From DASSUW01 sp963740605 (GTDB taxonomy: Bacteria; Actinomycetota; Thermoleophilia; Solirubrobacterales; Solirubrobacteraceae): a stretch of DNA of 64,000 bases. Each line of letters starts with the position of its first letter. The stretch's first letter is position 1. The notes below the pieces were generated by a model, which saw only the letters and a list, made by a program, of their open reading frames with translations, did no database searches and was not told where the DNA came from. Shown here piece by piece: positions 1 through 8,638 of this stretch. A program made the position numbers and the translations under genes. Where the stretch lies: positions 44,371 to 108,370 of the forward strand of contig CAVUFC010000012.1 of assembly GCA_963740605.1 (NCBI GenBank). Direction: 5' to 3'.

Positions 1-1456
1 TCGGGGGCTGCGGGACCGGCGCGTGCGCCGGCTCCGTCCGCTTGACGGTGCCGCTGAACCCATCCCTGGGCGTGGCGACGTAGGGGAACGCCGACCGGAA
101 CGACTTGTCGTTGCGATCGACGCCGTCACCGAGCGGCAACTGCTTGCCGCCCTGGTCGGCAGGCAGGAGTGCCCCGCCGATGACCCGCAGCTCGATGTCG
201 GTGACGTCATCGGCGAGCCGGCGGCCGTTGGGGAAGCCCGCGGTGTCACCGGCCAGGACGCCGAAACGGTTCTCGGTCGCGCTCGGCGGGACGCCGAGGT
301 TGAGCTTGAGCGTGTCGGCCGCGGCCGGCTTGGAGCCGATCTGGGTCAGTCCGGGCACGCCGGTGAGCAGCGCCTGGACGATGTCGGTCCGATTGGTCTC
401 CTTGACGCCGAGGTTGAACAGGGCGTTCAGGAGGCGCGCCGGCTCCGGGTTGAGGGCGTACTTGCCGAAGTTCTTCGCATCGTTCGCGGGCGACGTGCGG
501 TTGAACTTGTCCTTCTGCGAGATCGGGATGATGACCTCGTTGATGAGCGGGTTGCCCAGGCGCGAGACCTGGACCCAGTGGCGCTTGACGTGCTTGGAGC
601 CGTGGTGGCGCACCACCGAGATGCGCTCGCGGTTCGTGGAGGCCCACACGCCGACGACGGCGTTGGAGGCGCCGGCGCCGGACACCGACTTGTGGTTCCG
701 CGTGACCTCGGCCTCCGGGACCTGCAGCACGAACGAGTGCGTGTTGTAGGTGGAGACGTCGTCCTTGCCGCCACCCTGGTTGCCGAGGCCGATGGCCGGG
801 CGACCGGGCTTGTCGATGTTGATGCCGTCGAAGATCGCACCGAGGTCGACGAAGAACGGGTCGTCGGCCGGGCCGACGAACGTCTTGCCGCCACCGCTGA
901 CCGGAGCGACGGCCCCGAGCCACACGGGGTCGTAGTTCGGGATCGTCTTCGGCCCGACGTTGTCCGGGGCGACCGGCACGTTGTGCGCGATCCGGCGGGT
1001 CCGCTTGAGCTTGCGGTTGGCCCCGTACGTCTCCTTGTACAGGTCATACGTCTGGACGAAGTTGATGTCCGGATCGTTGACCGACGTCACCGTCGGCGCC
1101 GCGTACAGGAACGAGTTCGGGTTGCGGAACTTCGAGTGGAATTGCCACCGGTAGGCGACGTCCTGATAACCGTCCCCGGTGTTGTCGATCTTGACGTAGT
1201 AGCGCGCCTTGGGATCGAGCTTGCCGTAGTACGGGCCGCCGGCGGGCTCCTCGAGCGGAATCCAGTTGGCGACAACCGTCAGGCTGCCTGGAGCGTCCTT
1301 CGCCGTGAAGGCGTAGACGTCGGTGTTGTCCGCGGTCGGGTCGGCGAGGATGCCGGGCGCCTCGCGGTGCGAGGAACCGAATCCCATCGAGACGACCATT
1401 GCCGCGGCGGCCAGCGCGGCCAAGAGGGCCGCACCGATGACACGGGTTCTGCGCAT
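1..1456 (-). CDS. DUF4331 family exported protein, C-terminus cut by window edge
   Basis: The reading frame is open from an ATG at 1456 to the left edge, at least 485 codons. The start is preceded by a good AAGGAG ribosome site. Residues 1-25 form a signal peptide with an Arg-rich start and a long Ala/Leu core. Immediately after it comes the HREAP motif (about residues 30-34), followed by an 'ADxTAD..DVYAF' stretch, which marks DUF4331 proteins. Members are exported and of poorly known function. The remainder is rich in Asp, Gly and Asn, with no recognised catalytic motif. The stop codon lies outside the window, so the full length is unknown. The gene stands alone, downstream of nothing visible, and reads away from the kinase gene at 1588. 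Confidence 0.85.
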   Translation of the reverse strand, partial: MRRTRVIGAALLAALAAAAMVVSMGFGSSHREAPGILADPTADNTDVYAFTAKDAPGSLTVVANWIPLEEPAGGPYYGKLDPKARYYVKIDNTGDGYQDVAYRWQFHSKFRNPNSFLYAAPTVTSVNDPDINFVQTYDLYKETYGANRKLKRTRRIAHNVPVAPDNVGPKTIPNYDPVWLGAVAPVSGGGKTFVGPADDPFFVDLGAIFDGINIDKPGRPAIGLGNQGGGKDDVSTYNTHSFVLQVPEAEVTRNHKSVSGAGASNAVVGVWASTNRERISVVRHHGSKHVKRHWVQVSRLGNPLINEVIIPISQKDKFNRTSPANDAKNFGKYALNPEPARLLNALFNLGVKETNRTDIVQALLTGVPGLTQIGSKPAAADTLKLNLGVPPSATENRFGVLAGDTAGFPNGRRLADDVTDIELRVIGGALLPADQGGKQLPLGDGVDRNDKSFRSAFPYVATPRDGFSGTVKRTEPAHAPVPQPP

Positions 1457-1587
1457 GCAGGACTCCTTGAGGGTGGGTCGAGGTACCCATCCTTACGGTC
1501 CTGGCGCCGATCCGGACATAATTTTCCCTGCAAATCGTGGCTTTTTGCGACCCTTTCGCAATTGCGAACCGGTCGCGGCGGGCTTGG

Positions 1588-3381
1588 TCAGCCCTCCTCG
1601 GCGGGGAGCGTGAACGCCATCCGCGTGCCGCCGTCGGGCCGAGGCTCGGCCCAGATCCGCCCGCCGTGGTTCTCCACCACCTTGCGGGCGATCGCCAGCC
1701 CGATCCCCGTGCCCGGATACTGCTCGCGCGTATATAGGCGCTGGAACATGCCGAAGATCCGCTCCGCGTCCTGGGCGTCGATCCCGATCCCGTTGTCGTC
1801 CACGGCGAACCGCCACCACATGCCGTCGCGCTCGGCCGACACGACGATCGTCGGCACCGCCCCGTCGGGCACGAACTTGATCGCATTGGAGATCAGGTTC
1901 TGCAACAGCTGGGAGAGCTGGCGCGCCTCGCCCGCGATCGTCGGCAGGCTGTTCCACTCGATCACCGGCGGTGGCTCGCGCGTCGCGCTCACGCTGGTGG
2001 CGATCGCGGCGACGAGCGACTGCGTGTCGACCGGCTCGGCCGGAAGCTCGGAGCGGCCGGCGCGCGAGTACGCGAGCAGGTCCTCGATCAGCGTCCGCAG
2101 CCGGCCCGCGCTGTCGATCGCTCGCGCGACGTAGTCGTTCGCCTCCTCCACGAGCGTGTCGCCGTGGCGGCGCCGCAGCAACTGCAGGTAGCCGGTGATC
2201 GTGCGCAACGGCTCAGACAGGTCGTGCGAGGCGACGTAGGCGAACTCGGCCAGCTCGGCATTCGAGCGCTCGAGCTCGTGCGCGCGCTCCTCGATGCTCA
2301 CGAGCGCGCGGCGCAGCGCGGTCACGTCGCGAGCGACCGCCACGGCGCCGATCACCGCCCCTTCCTCCGCGCGCAGCGGGGCGACGTGGATCTCGTACTC
2401 GACGTCCTCGGTCGCGTACTCGATCTCCTGCTCGGCGCCGGCGAGCGCGGCGCGCACGGCCGGCACGATGGCCGGGAGCGCGTCCGGGGCGATCGCATCG
2501 GTCAGCGCGCGCCCTTCGTAGTCGGCGCGCGCGAGCTCGCGCCGGGCCATCTGGCCGCCCTCCATCACGAGCAGTTGCTCGTCGGTGTTGAACAGCGCGA
2601 CGATGACGTTCGGGAGATTCGCGACGACCGCCCGGTAGCGGGCGCGCGAGAGCTCGAGCTCGCGCAGCGTGGCGTCGCGCTCACTGACGTCGCGCAGGAT
2701 GCCCATGAACGCGCCCTTCTCGCCGCGCTCCCACCAGCCGAGCGAGGCCTCCATCGGGAACTCCTCGCCGTTGCGCCGCGCGCCGAGGACCGAGAGCGTG
2801 CGCCCCAGCAGGTCATCCAGCCCGGTGGCGAGGAACGTCTCCAGGTGGGTGTCCCAGATCTCGCGGTACGGCTCGGGGACGAGGACGGTGAACGGCTGGC
2901 CCAGGAGCTCGTGCGGCTGCCAGCCGAAGACGGTCGTCGCGCCGCGGTTGCTGAACGTGATCCGTCCGCGGCCGTCGGCGACGAGGATCGCCTCGTGGGT
3001 CGCCTCGGTGATCACGCGGAAGCGCTCTTCGGCCGCGCGCAGCTCGTGCTCGATCTCCTCGATCTGGGCGACGTCGCGGCCGCACACGTACGTCAGGCCG
3101 TCGGCGCGGGCGCTCGCGAACACGATCCGGCGCTTGCCGCCCGAGCGGGTCGCGACGTCGAGCACCAGCTCGCTGCCGTCGAGCATCGCGGCGGCGTCGC
3201 CGGAGCGGATCAGCTCGGCGAACGGCATGCCCGCCAGCTCCTCCTCCGACCAGCCGAGGAGCCGTCGCCACGAGGGGTTCGCCCAGGCGATCCGGCCGTC
3301 CGGACGCACCGCGGCCATCAGGTCGTGGGAGAGTGCGGCAAGCGGCGTCGCCGCCGGTGCGCTGCGGGCGGTCTCCGACAT
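1588..3381 (-). CDS. PAS-domain sensor histidine kinase (cytoplasmic)
   Basis: This 597-residue protein has no membrane segment. It has three successive PAS-like sensor regions (roughly residues 10-120, 125-245 and 250-365), then a HisKA dimerisation helix with the phosphorylated His in 'ASHDLSEPLR' (about 390). The HATPase domain shows the N box ('NLISNAIKF'), G1 box ('DDNGIGID') and G2 box ('GTGIGLAIA'). The 'SHDLSEPLR' H-box is typical of bacteriophytochrome-like soluble kinases. No receiver domain is fused and no response regulator is adjacent, so the partner is unknown. A TAGCCT hexamer at 3394-3399 lies 12 bp before the ATG and could be its -10 box. The signal sensed cannot be inferred, because no cofactor-binding motif is evident in the PAS regions. 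Confidence 0.93.
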   Translation of the reverse strand: MSETARSAPAATPLAALSHDLMAAVRPDGRIAWANPSWRRLLGWSEEELAGMPFAELIRSGDAAAMLDGSELVLDVATRSGGKRRIVFASARADGLTYVCGRDVAQIEEIEHELRAAEERFRVITEATHEAILVADGRGRITFSNRGATTVFGWQPHELLGQPFTVLVPEPYREIWDTHLETFLATGLDDLLGRTLSVLGARRNGEEFPMEASLGWWERGEKGAFMGILRDVSERDATLRELELSRARYRAVVANLPNVIVALFNTDEQLLVMEGGQMARRELARADYEGRALTDAIAPDALPAIVPAVRAALAGAEQEIEYATEDVEYEIHVAPLRAEEGAVIGAVAVARDVTALRRALVSIEERAHELERSNAELAEFAYVASHDLSEPLRTITGYLQLLRRRHGDTLVEEANDYVARAIDSAGRLRTLIEDLLAYSRAGRSELPAEPVDTQSLVAAIATSVSATREPPPVIEWNSLPTIAGEARQLSQLLQNLISNAIKFVPDGAVPTIVVSAERDGMWWRFAVDDNGIGIDAQDAERIFGMFQRLYTREQYPGTGIGLAIARKVVENHGGRIWAEPRPDGGTRMAFTLPAEEG

Positions 3382-3419
3382 CGTCCCACCGCGAGGCTAT
3401 CTGGCGGTCTGGACGGGCG

Positions 3420-4397
3420 CTAGAGATCGCGGAAGGTGGCCAGAACGGCTTCGACCACCTGCGGCTCGTGCGGATAGGCGATCTGCTCGAGCGGTTTTGA
3501 GTACGGCATCGGCAGATCTGCGCCGGTCACGCGGGCCACGGGGGCGTCGAGATGATCGAACGCCTGCTCCTGGATCAGGGCCGCGAGGTTGGCGCCTACG
3601 CCCCCGTGCGGCCACCCTTCCTCCACGATCACCGCGCGGTTCGTCTTGCGAACGGACTCGAGGATCGTGTCGAGATCGAGCGGGCGCAGCGTGCGCGGAT
3701 CGATCACCTCGGCCTCGATCTCGTGGTCCTTGGAGAGGATGTCGGCGGCCTTGAGCGCCGTGACCGCCATCCGCGAGATCCCGACGATCGTGACGTCGTC
3801 GCCCGCGCGTGTGATCGCGGCCTGTCCGAAATCGACCACGTGGTCGTCGTCGTCGGGCACGTCTCCACGCTGACCGTACAAGTACTCGTGCTCGATGAAG
3901 ACGACCGGGTTGTCGTCGCGGATGGCCGCCTTCAGGAGCCCCTTCGCGTCGGCGGCTGTGGACGGGACGGCGAGCAGCATCCCCGGGACGTGGAGGTACA
4001 GCGCCTCCAGGCAGTGCGAGTGCGTGGGCCCGAGCTGGTGGCCGGCACCCTGCGGCATCCGCACCACCATCGGGACCTTCGCCTGGCCGCCGAACATGTA
4101 GTGGATCGTCGCCATGTGGTTGACGATCTGGTCCATCGCGAGCAGCGAGAAGTTGATCGTCATCAGCTCGACCACTGGGCGCAGGCCGGTCATCGCCGCG
4201 CCCACGCCCATGCCGACGATCGTGTTCTCGGAGATCGGCGTGTCGCGCACCCGCTTCTCGCCGAACTCCTCGAGCAGGCCGGCGGTGACCTTGAAGGCGC
4301 CGTTGAAGACGCCGATGTCCTCGCCCATCAGGAAGACCCGCTCGTCGCGCTGCATCTCCTCGCGCAGGGCCTGATTGAGCGCCTCGCGGTACCGCAT
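3420..4397 (-). CDS. pdhB: Pyruvate (or branched-chain 2-oxoacid) dehydrogenase E1 component, beta subunit
   Basis: The 325-residue protein belongs to the transketolase-like E1 beta family. It runs from 'REALNQALREEM' through the conserved 'LMGEDIG..GAFKVT' region and 'PISEN..GMGVGAAMTGLRP' to the C-terminal domain with 'RTLRPLD' and 'EEGWPHGG'. With the alpha subunit it decarboxylates a 2-oxoacid using thiamine diphosphate. I chose ATG 4397; an in-frame GTG at 4406 overlaps the alpha stop codon and is an alternative. It follows the alpha gene directly, so the two are surely co-transcribed. No E2 acyltransferase gene lies nearby; E3 (lpdA) is 5 kb away. Substrate preference between pyruvate and branched-chain acids cannot be decided from sequence by eye. 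Confidence 0.93.
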   Translation of the reverse strand: MRYREALNQALREEMQRDERVFLMGEDIGVFNGAFKVTAGLLEEFGEKRVRDTPISENTIVGMGVGAAMTGLRPVVELMTINFSLLAMDQIVNHMATIHYMFGGQAKVPMVVRMPQGAGHQLGPTHSHCLEALYLHVPGMLLAVPSTAADAKGLLKAAIRDDNPVVFIEHEYLYGQRGDVPDDDDHVVDFGQAAITRAGDDVTIVGISRMAVTALKAADILSKDHEIEAEVIDPRTLRPLDLDTILESVRKTNRAVIVEEGWPHGGVGANLAALIQEQAFDHLDAPVARVTGADLPMPYSKPLEQIAYPHEPQVVEAVLATFRDL

Positions 4398-4405
4398 GAC
4401 GGCCA

Positions 4406-5569
4406 CTACTCGTCGTTCTCCTGGGCCTCGTCGGCGGGCCTGACGTCCTCGCGCCCGGCCGCTTCGACCGCCTCGTGATAGTGGTCCGTCGGCCCGCGCT
4501 CGGCCTCCGCCAGGGAGCGTTCGTCCTCGCCCTTGTGCACGCCGGCCGACCGCTCGTCGACCGAGTACCAGCCCTTCACCTGGTCGCCCATCACGTAGAT
4601 GTGGTCGTACAGCGATTCCGGCGGCGGGAACTTCGCGCCGTCGGCGAACGCCACCGCGTCGTCGACGCGCTTGACCGCCGCGTCGTCGAGGTGGTCGGCG
4701 TCCTCCTCCGACATCCCGATCCGGTCGGCGAACGCGGTGATCGGGTCGCGCTTGCGCCACTCGGCGACCTGCTCCTTGGTGCGGTACTCCTCGGGGTCGG
4801 CCATCGAGTGGCCGCGGAAGCGATACGTGATCGCCTCGACGAGGATCGGCTGGCGGTCCTCGCGGGCGCGGCGGATCGCCTCGCGCATGACCTCGTAGGT
4901 CTCCACGACGTCCATGCCGTCGCAGCGCATGCCGGGGACGCCGAAGCCGTCGCCGCGGCGGTGCAGGTCGGTCTGGGCGGTGTGGCGCTCGAGCGCGGTG
5001 CCCATGCCGAACTGGTTGTTGGTGACCATGAAGACCACCGGCAGCTTCCACAGCGCGGCGAGGTTGAGCGTCTCGCCGAACGTGCCCTGGTTGGACGCGC
5101 CGTCGCCGAACACGCACACCGTGACCTCGTCGAGGCCCTGGTAGTCGGAGGCGAGCGCCATGCCGGCGGCGAGCGGCAGGTTGCCGCCGACGATCCCGTA
5201 GCCGCCCATGAAGCGGTTCTCGAGGTCGAACATGTGCATCGAGCCGCCGCGCCCGTGCGACACGCCGTCCTCGCGCCCGAACAGCTCGGCCATCACGCGG
5301 TCGGGGTCGGCCCCGCGGGCGAGCGCGTGGCCGTGCGAGCGGTAGGTCGAGATCAGGTAGTCCTCGTCGCGCATCGCGCGGCAGGCGCCGACGATCGTCG
5401 CCTCCTCGCCGATCGCCAGGTGCAGGAAGCCGCCGACCTTGGCCTTCGCGTACATCTCACCCGCGCGCTCCTCGAAGCGGCGGATGAGCATCATCGTCTC
5501 GAGCCACTCCCGGGCGGCGTCGTGATCCGGACTTCCCTCGCCGGTGTGCAGCTGCGTGACGTCGGCCAC
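4406..5569 (-). CDS. pdhA: Pyruvate (or branched-chain 2-oxoacid) dehydrogenase E1 component, alpha subunit
   Basis: This 387-residue subunit carries the thiamine diphosphate-binding motif beginning GDG at about residue 155 ('GDGASNQGTFGE') and ending in 'NN'. It also has the conserved 'YRSHGHALARG' and 'SHGRGGSMH' segments and the phosphorylation-loop-like 'YRFRGHSMADP'. It forms a heterotetramer with the beta subunit encoded just downstream. The start is GTG 5569. A TACTGT hexamer (5577-5582) sits exactly 7 bp upstream, so the transcript is probably leaderless. The C-terminus extends about 30 acidic, low-complexity residues beyond the usual family end. Confidence 0.93.
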   Translation of the reverse strand: MADVTQLHTGEGSPDHDAAREWLETMMLIRRFEERAGEMYAKAKVGGFLHLAIGEEATIVGACRAMRDEDYLISTYRSHGHALARGADPDRVMAELFGREDGVSHGRGGSMHMFDLENRFMGGYGIVGGNLPLAAGMALASDYQGLDEVTVCVFGDGASNQGTFGETLNLAALWKLPVVFMVTNNQFGMGTALERHTAQTDLHRRGDGFGVPGMRCDGMDVVETYEVMREAIRRAREDRQPILVEAITYRFRGHSMADPEEYRTKEQVAEWRKRDPITAFADRIGMSEEDADHLDDAAVKRVDDAVAFADGAKFPPPESLYDHIYVMGDQVKGWYSVDERSAGVHKGEDERSLAEAERGPTDHYHEAVEAAGREDVRPADEAQENDE

Positions 5570-5587
5570 GCGGCGGACAGTACCGCT

Positions 5588-6910
5588 TCAGGCTCGCGCG
5601 AGGACGACTGCGGCAGTGTCGTCGGACACCTGGTCCGCGAGCGCGCCGACGTCGGTCAGGAGCCGCTGGGCGTCCGGCCGGACGTGGGCGCGAGCGAGTC
5701 GCTCGACCTCGGCGCGGCCGAGCCGCGTCCCGTCGCGTTTGGCGTCCTCGAGACCGTCGGTGACGAGGCAGACGGACACGCCGTCGGCAAGGTCGACGTG
5801 GAACTCCGGCCAGCTCTCACCGACGCCGACCCCCAGCGGGCAGGCCGGTGTCTCGCTGTCGGGATCGTGTGCGGTGCCGACCACGATCGGCGGCGCGTGG
5901 CCGGCCTTGGCGTACGTGAGCCGGGTCGTGCGCCGGTCGTAGACCGCGGCGATGACGGTCACGAAGCGGGGGCGCAGATCGCGCTCGAGCATGCCGTCGG
6001 CGCGCGAGAGCGCGTCGCCCGGGCCGAGCCCGGCCGCCAGCAGCGTGCGGATCGTGTAGCGGGCGAGCGCGGCGAGCGTGACCGAGTCGCGACCGTGGCC
6101 GGACACGTCGCCGAGTAGGACGCCGACGCGGTGCTCGTCGAGCGTGAAGACGTCGTAGAAGTCGCCGCCCGCGGCAGGGCCGTCGGCAGGACGGTACGCC
6201 GCCGAGACCGTGAGCCCTTCGAGCTCGGGGACCGGCGGGAGCAGCGTGCGGGAGAGCAGGCCGATGTCGTCGATCAGCTCGAGCTGCTGCGCCTCGAGCA
6301 CGGTCCGCCGGCGTGAGTGGTGGAAGGCGTTGCCGGCCAGGCCGAGCGCGATCGCGGCGATGCCGAGCAGCGACCACAGGATCGCGTTCGGGAGCGCGTC
6401 GACGATGTCGACGAGGCCGCCGGCGATGCCGGTCGTGGTCGCGGGCGCCGCGCCGTTTGCGTGCCGCGACTCTCTCCGCGGGGCCCTGTCACTCGGCGAG
6501 TCTCCGCGCACCGCCACCCGGCGCGGCTCTCCGCGCGTCGCCACCCTCCGCGGTTCTCCGCCCGGCGCGATCCTCCGCCGTTCGCCGCGCGCCGCCCCAT
6601 CCCGCGAGTCTCCGCGCAGCGCGATCTCGCGCGACGTCGCCGTTGGGATCGGGGTCGCGGTCACGACGGGCTTCACGGTCGCCGTGGTGGCGGTGGGTGT
6701 GCTGCTCGGCGCGGCGGTGGGCGTCGGCGTCGGGGTGACCACCACGGGCGGCGTCACCGGCAGCTTGGGCAGCGGTGGCAGCTCCACCTTCGGCAGCGGC
6801 GCGATCTCCAGCTTCGGCAGCGGCGGCAACTCGACAGGCGGGAGCGGCACGGGCAGACCGACTGCCGTGCTCGCCGCCACCACCCACGTTGTCAGACCGA
6901 CAATTCCCAC
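5588..6910 (-). CDS. Membrane-anchored PP2C/SpoIIE-type serine phosphatase with repeat-rich N-terminal region
   Basis: Residues from about 220 to 440 form a PP2C-like SpoIIE/RsbU phosphatase domain: 'AAGGDFYDVF' and 'GDVSGHGRDS' carry metal-binding Asp residues, and 'LVTDGLEDA' and 'DDTAAVVLA' close the fold. A single hydrophobic segment ('ILWSLLGIAAIALGLAGNAF') precedes it. The N-terminal part is unusual. A first hydrophobic stretch leads into tandem 'PLPK(V/L)ELPP' repeats, then Pro/Thr-rich residues, then several degenerate 8-residue Arg-rich repeats of the form GE(P/R)RR(V/I)A. Such phosphatases usually act on anti-sigma antagonist proteins or other Ser/Thr phosphoproteins. No anti-sigma gene is adjacent. 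The GTG start has an AAAGG-type ribosome site. Confidence 0.88.
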   Translation of the reverse strand: MGIVGLTTWVVAASTAVGLPVPLPPVELPPLPKLEIAPLPKVELPPLPKLPVTPPVVVTPTPTPTAAPSSTPTATTATVKPVVTATPIPTATSREIALRGDSRDGAARGERRRIAPGGEPRRVATRGEPRRVAVRGDSPSDRAPRRESRHANGAAPATTTGIAGGLVDIVDALPNAILWSLLGIAAIALGLAGNAFHHSRRRTVLEAQQLELIDDIGLLSRTLLPPVPELEGLTVSAAYRPADGPAAGGDFYDVFTLDEHRVGVLLGDVSGHGRDSVTLAALARYTIRTLLAAGLGPGDALSRADGMLERDLRPRFVTVIAAVYDRRTTRLTYAKAGHAPPIVVGTAHDPDSETPACPLGVGVGESWPEFHVDLADGVSVCLVTDGLEDAKRDGTRLGRAEVERLARAHVRPDAQRLLTDVGALADQVSDDTAAVVLARA

Positions 6911-7010
6911 CGAAAGCGCCTTTCTGGGTGATCGGCGGCGGGGGGCGGATGCTTGACCGGCGAACTGCGGCTGGGTAAGGCAGCGAGGGGTGGACCGGTT
7001 CGGCGGTCCC

Positions 7011-7046
7011 TGGCGCTTTAAGCACCGTATGGGTGGTTAAAGCGCC
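7011..7046. repeat. Near-perfect inverted repeat between divergent genes
   Basis: Arms of 16 bases (left TGGCGCTTTAAGCACC, right GGTGGTTAAAGCGCCA) pair with one mismatch around a short loop. It lies in the 196-bp region between the phosphatase start (6910, minus) and the WD40-like gene start (7107, plus). There is no T-run on either side, so it is not a classical terminator. An operator or a structured element is more likely. Confidence 0.7.
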
Positions 7047-7106
7047 AGCGATCTCGATCTCGCCTCCCTCAATGCCGTCGTTCGGTCGCGCCCTAGGCTC
7101 TCGCCG

Positions 7107-8402
7107 ATGGGGACGATGGTGCCTCTGCCCGCGACCGCGGGCAATCCGGTCGCGGCGGTCGCGGTCTCGGACGACCGCGTGGCCGCGCTGTGCGACGGCA
7201 CCGTGTACCTCGGCACGCTGGTCGGCGGGCTCGCCGCGCTCTGCGAAGGCTCCGTCAACGTCGCGTTCCATGGCTCGCACCTGTACACCGGTCGCGAGAA
7301 CTCGGTCGTCGTCGTCGACGCCGACAGCGGCCGCGAGCTCGCCACCATCGGGCCGGCGGAGACACCGCTCCAGGGCTTCGCCGTCATGGACCGGCACGTT
7401 GCGCTCGGCGAGTACCGGGAGGTGTCGATCTGGGCCGGCGAGCGCTGCGTCGCCCGGCGCCGTCTCCACGACGGTACCGTGCCGCACCTCGCCTTCGCGC
7501 CGACCGGCGATGAGCTCGTCACGCGCCGCAACGACGAGTTCGCGATCTGGCCGTGGCGCTCGCGCTGGGCGCGCCTGCGACGGGTGCGCGCCGGCGAGGG
7601 CTACGGGAGCGGCTTCGCGTTCCTGCCGGACGGGCGCATGATCGGCGCGCTCGGCCGGGACCGCCTGGGGATCTGGTCCGCGCCCGGGAGGCGTGAGGAC
7701 TCGCTGCAGACCGACGACTGGGTGCGGTCCGTGTGCGCGGCGCCCGACGGCGGGCGCATCGCCGCACGGCTGAGCGGTGGCGGCGTCCTCGTGTGGTCGC
7801 TGCCGGAAGGCGAGCGGATCGGCGAGCACGAGGCGTCCCTGCTGGCGCGCGGGATCGCGTTCTCGCCCGACGGCTCGACGCTCATCACCGGCGACGACGC
7901 GGCGCTGATGACGTGGGGCGGCGGGGCGCCGGAGCCAGACCCGGCGGTGTTCGCGCCGACGTTCCCCGCCCGTTTCGCCGCCAGGCCCGCGACGCCGCTT
8001 CTCGCGGCCGTCGAGAGCATCCCATGGCTCGCCGGCGCCGACCTCGACGCCTGGCCCGGTCCCGAGGACGCGGACGTCTCCGCGCTCAACCGGTACGAGG
8101 TCGAGCTGGCCGCGCCCGTCGAGCGAGCGATTCGCGGCCTGCACCGCGACGAGGTCCGAGCGCACGCCGAGGAGATCGGCGCTCGCGTGCGCGCGAGCAC
8201 CACCGTCACGTACGACCCCGACGAGGACCCGTGGCACCCGCCGACGGCCGCGGTCGACACCGCCGTGTACGTGGCCGAGACGCTCGCCGGATACGTCGGC
8301 CTCGGTTGGCCTGTGCCCGACGACCTCCAGACCCTCTGGGCGTGGTACGTGGCGGGCCGCTGGCCCGGTGCCATCAGCGACGGCGCCCTCGTCGTCTACT
8401 GA
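7107..8402 (+). CDS. WD40-like beta-propeller protein of unknown function
   Basis: The 431-residue protein contains weak WD/YVTN-type blade repeats over residues 1-290, with recurring 'aFSPDG..L.tgd', 'aFaPTGDEL', 'FLPDGR' and 'xxIWxx' patterns. The remaining ~140 residues are acidic and predicted mostly helical, with no repeat. There is no signal peptide or membrane segment, so it is probably cytoplasmic. A TAGGCT hexamer (7094-7099) lies 7 bp before the ATG, suggesting a leaderless transcript. Its 3' end overlaps the convergent small gene by 7 bp. The propeller call is moderately secure; the function is unknown. Confidence 0.8.
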   Translation: MGTMVPLPATAGNPVAAVAVSDDRVAALCDGTVYLGTLVGGLAALCEGSVNVAFHGSHLYTGRENSVVVVDADSGRELATIGPAETPLQGFAVMDRHVALGEYREVSIWAGERCVARRRLHDGTVPHLAFAPTGDELVTRRNDEFAIWPWRSRWARLRRVRAGEGYGSGFAFLPDGRMIGALGRDRLGIWSAPGRREDSLQTDDWVRSVCAAPDGGRIAARLSGGGVLVWSLPEGERIGEHEASLLARGIAFSPDGSTLITGDDAALMTWGGGAPEPDPAVFAPTFPARFAARPATPLLAAVESIPWLAGADLDAWPGPEDADVSALNRYEVELAAPVERAIRGLHRDEVRAHAEEIGARVRASTTVTYDPDEDPWHPPTAAVDTAVYVAETLAGYVGLGWPVPDDLQTLWAWYVAGRWPGAISDGALVVY

Positions 8403-8638
8403 GTCTCGTAGCGGCGCCAGCGCGCCAGGAACTTGTCGGCCTCGAGCTGCGCGAGGTCGCTCTTGAGTGCCCGCGACAGACGGCCGGTCTGTGCCGGCGT
8501 CGTGTCCCAGAACAGCACGACCTCGCCGGAGTCGATCTCCACGATCTCGACGTGGTCCGCCTCTTCCGAGCTCCGCAGCAGCGCCGGACCGCGCCCGCCG
8601 CGGCGCACGATGATCTCGTACGCGCGGTTCGCCTTCAC
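8396..8638 (-). CDS. Small conserved-looking protein (80 residues), unknown function
   Basis: The GTG at 8638 overlaps the stop of the upstream DsbA-like gene by 4 bases (GTGA), the signature of translational coupling, so this is a real second gene of that unit. The product is hydrophilic. It begins 'KANRAYEIIVRRGGRGPALL' and ends with a helical, charged segment containing 'KSDLAQLEADKFLARWRRY'. I do not recognise the family. It has no signal peptide and no cysteine. The stop codon overlaps the end of the convergent WD40-like gene. Confidence 0.7.
   Translation of the reverse strand: MKANRAYEIIVRRGGRGPALLRSSEEADHVEIVEIDSGEVVLFWDTTPAQTGRLSRALKSDLAQLEADKFLARWRRYETQ

Noticed and set aside
23..2134. 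Long plus-strand open frame of about 700 codons across the start of the window
   Set aside because: It lies opposite the DUF4331 gene and the PAS kinase, both of which have clear domains and starts. It contains no recognisable domain and is a GC-driven shadow.
3420..5117. Single 565-codon frame fusing the upstream region to pdhB
   Set aside because: The first ~240 codons are the alpha-subunit gene read out of frame. The true beta-subunit start is at 4397.
6470..6860. CRISPR-like or VNTR array because of repeated short units
   Set aside because: The repeats are coding (octapeptides and PLPK units) with no unique spacers; no CRISPR array or cas genes exist in the window.
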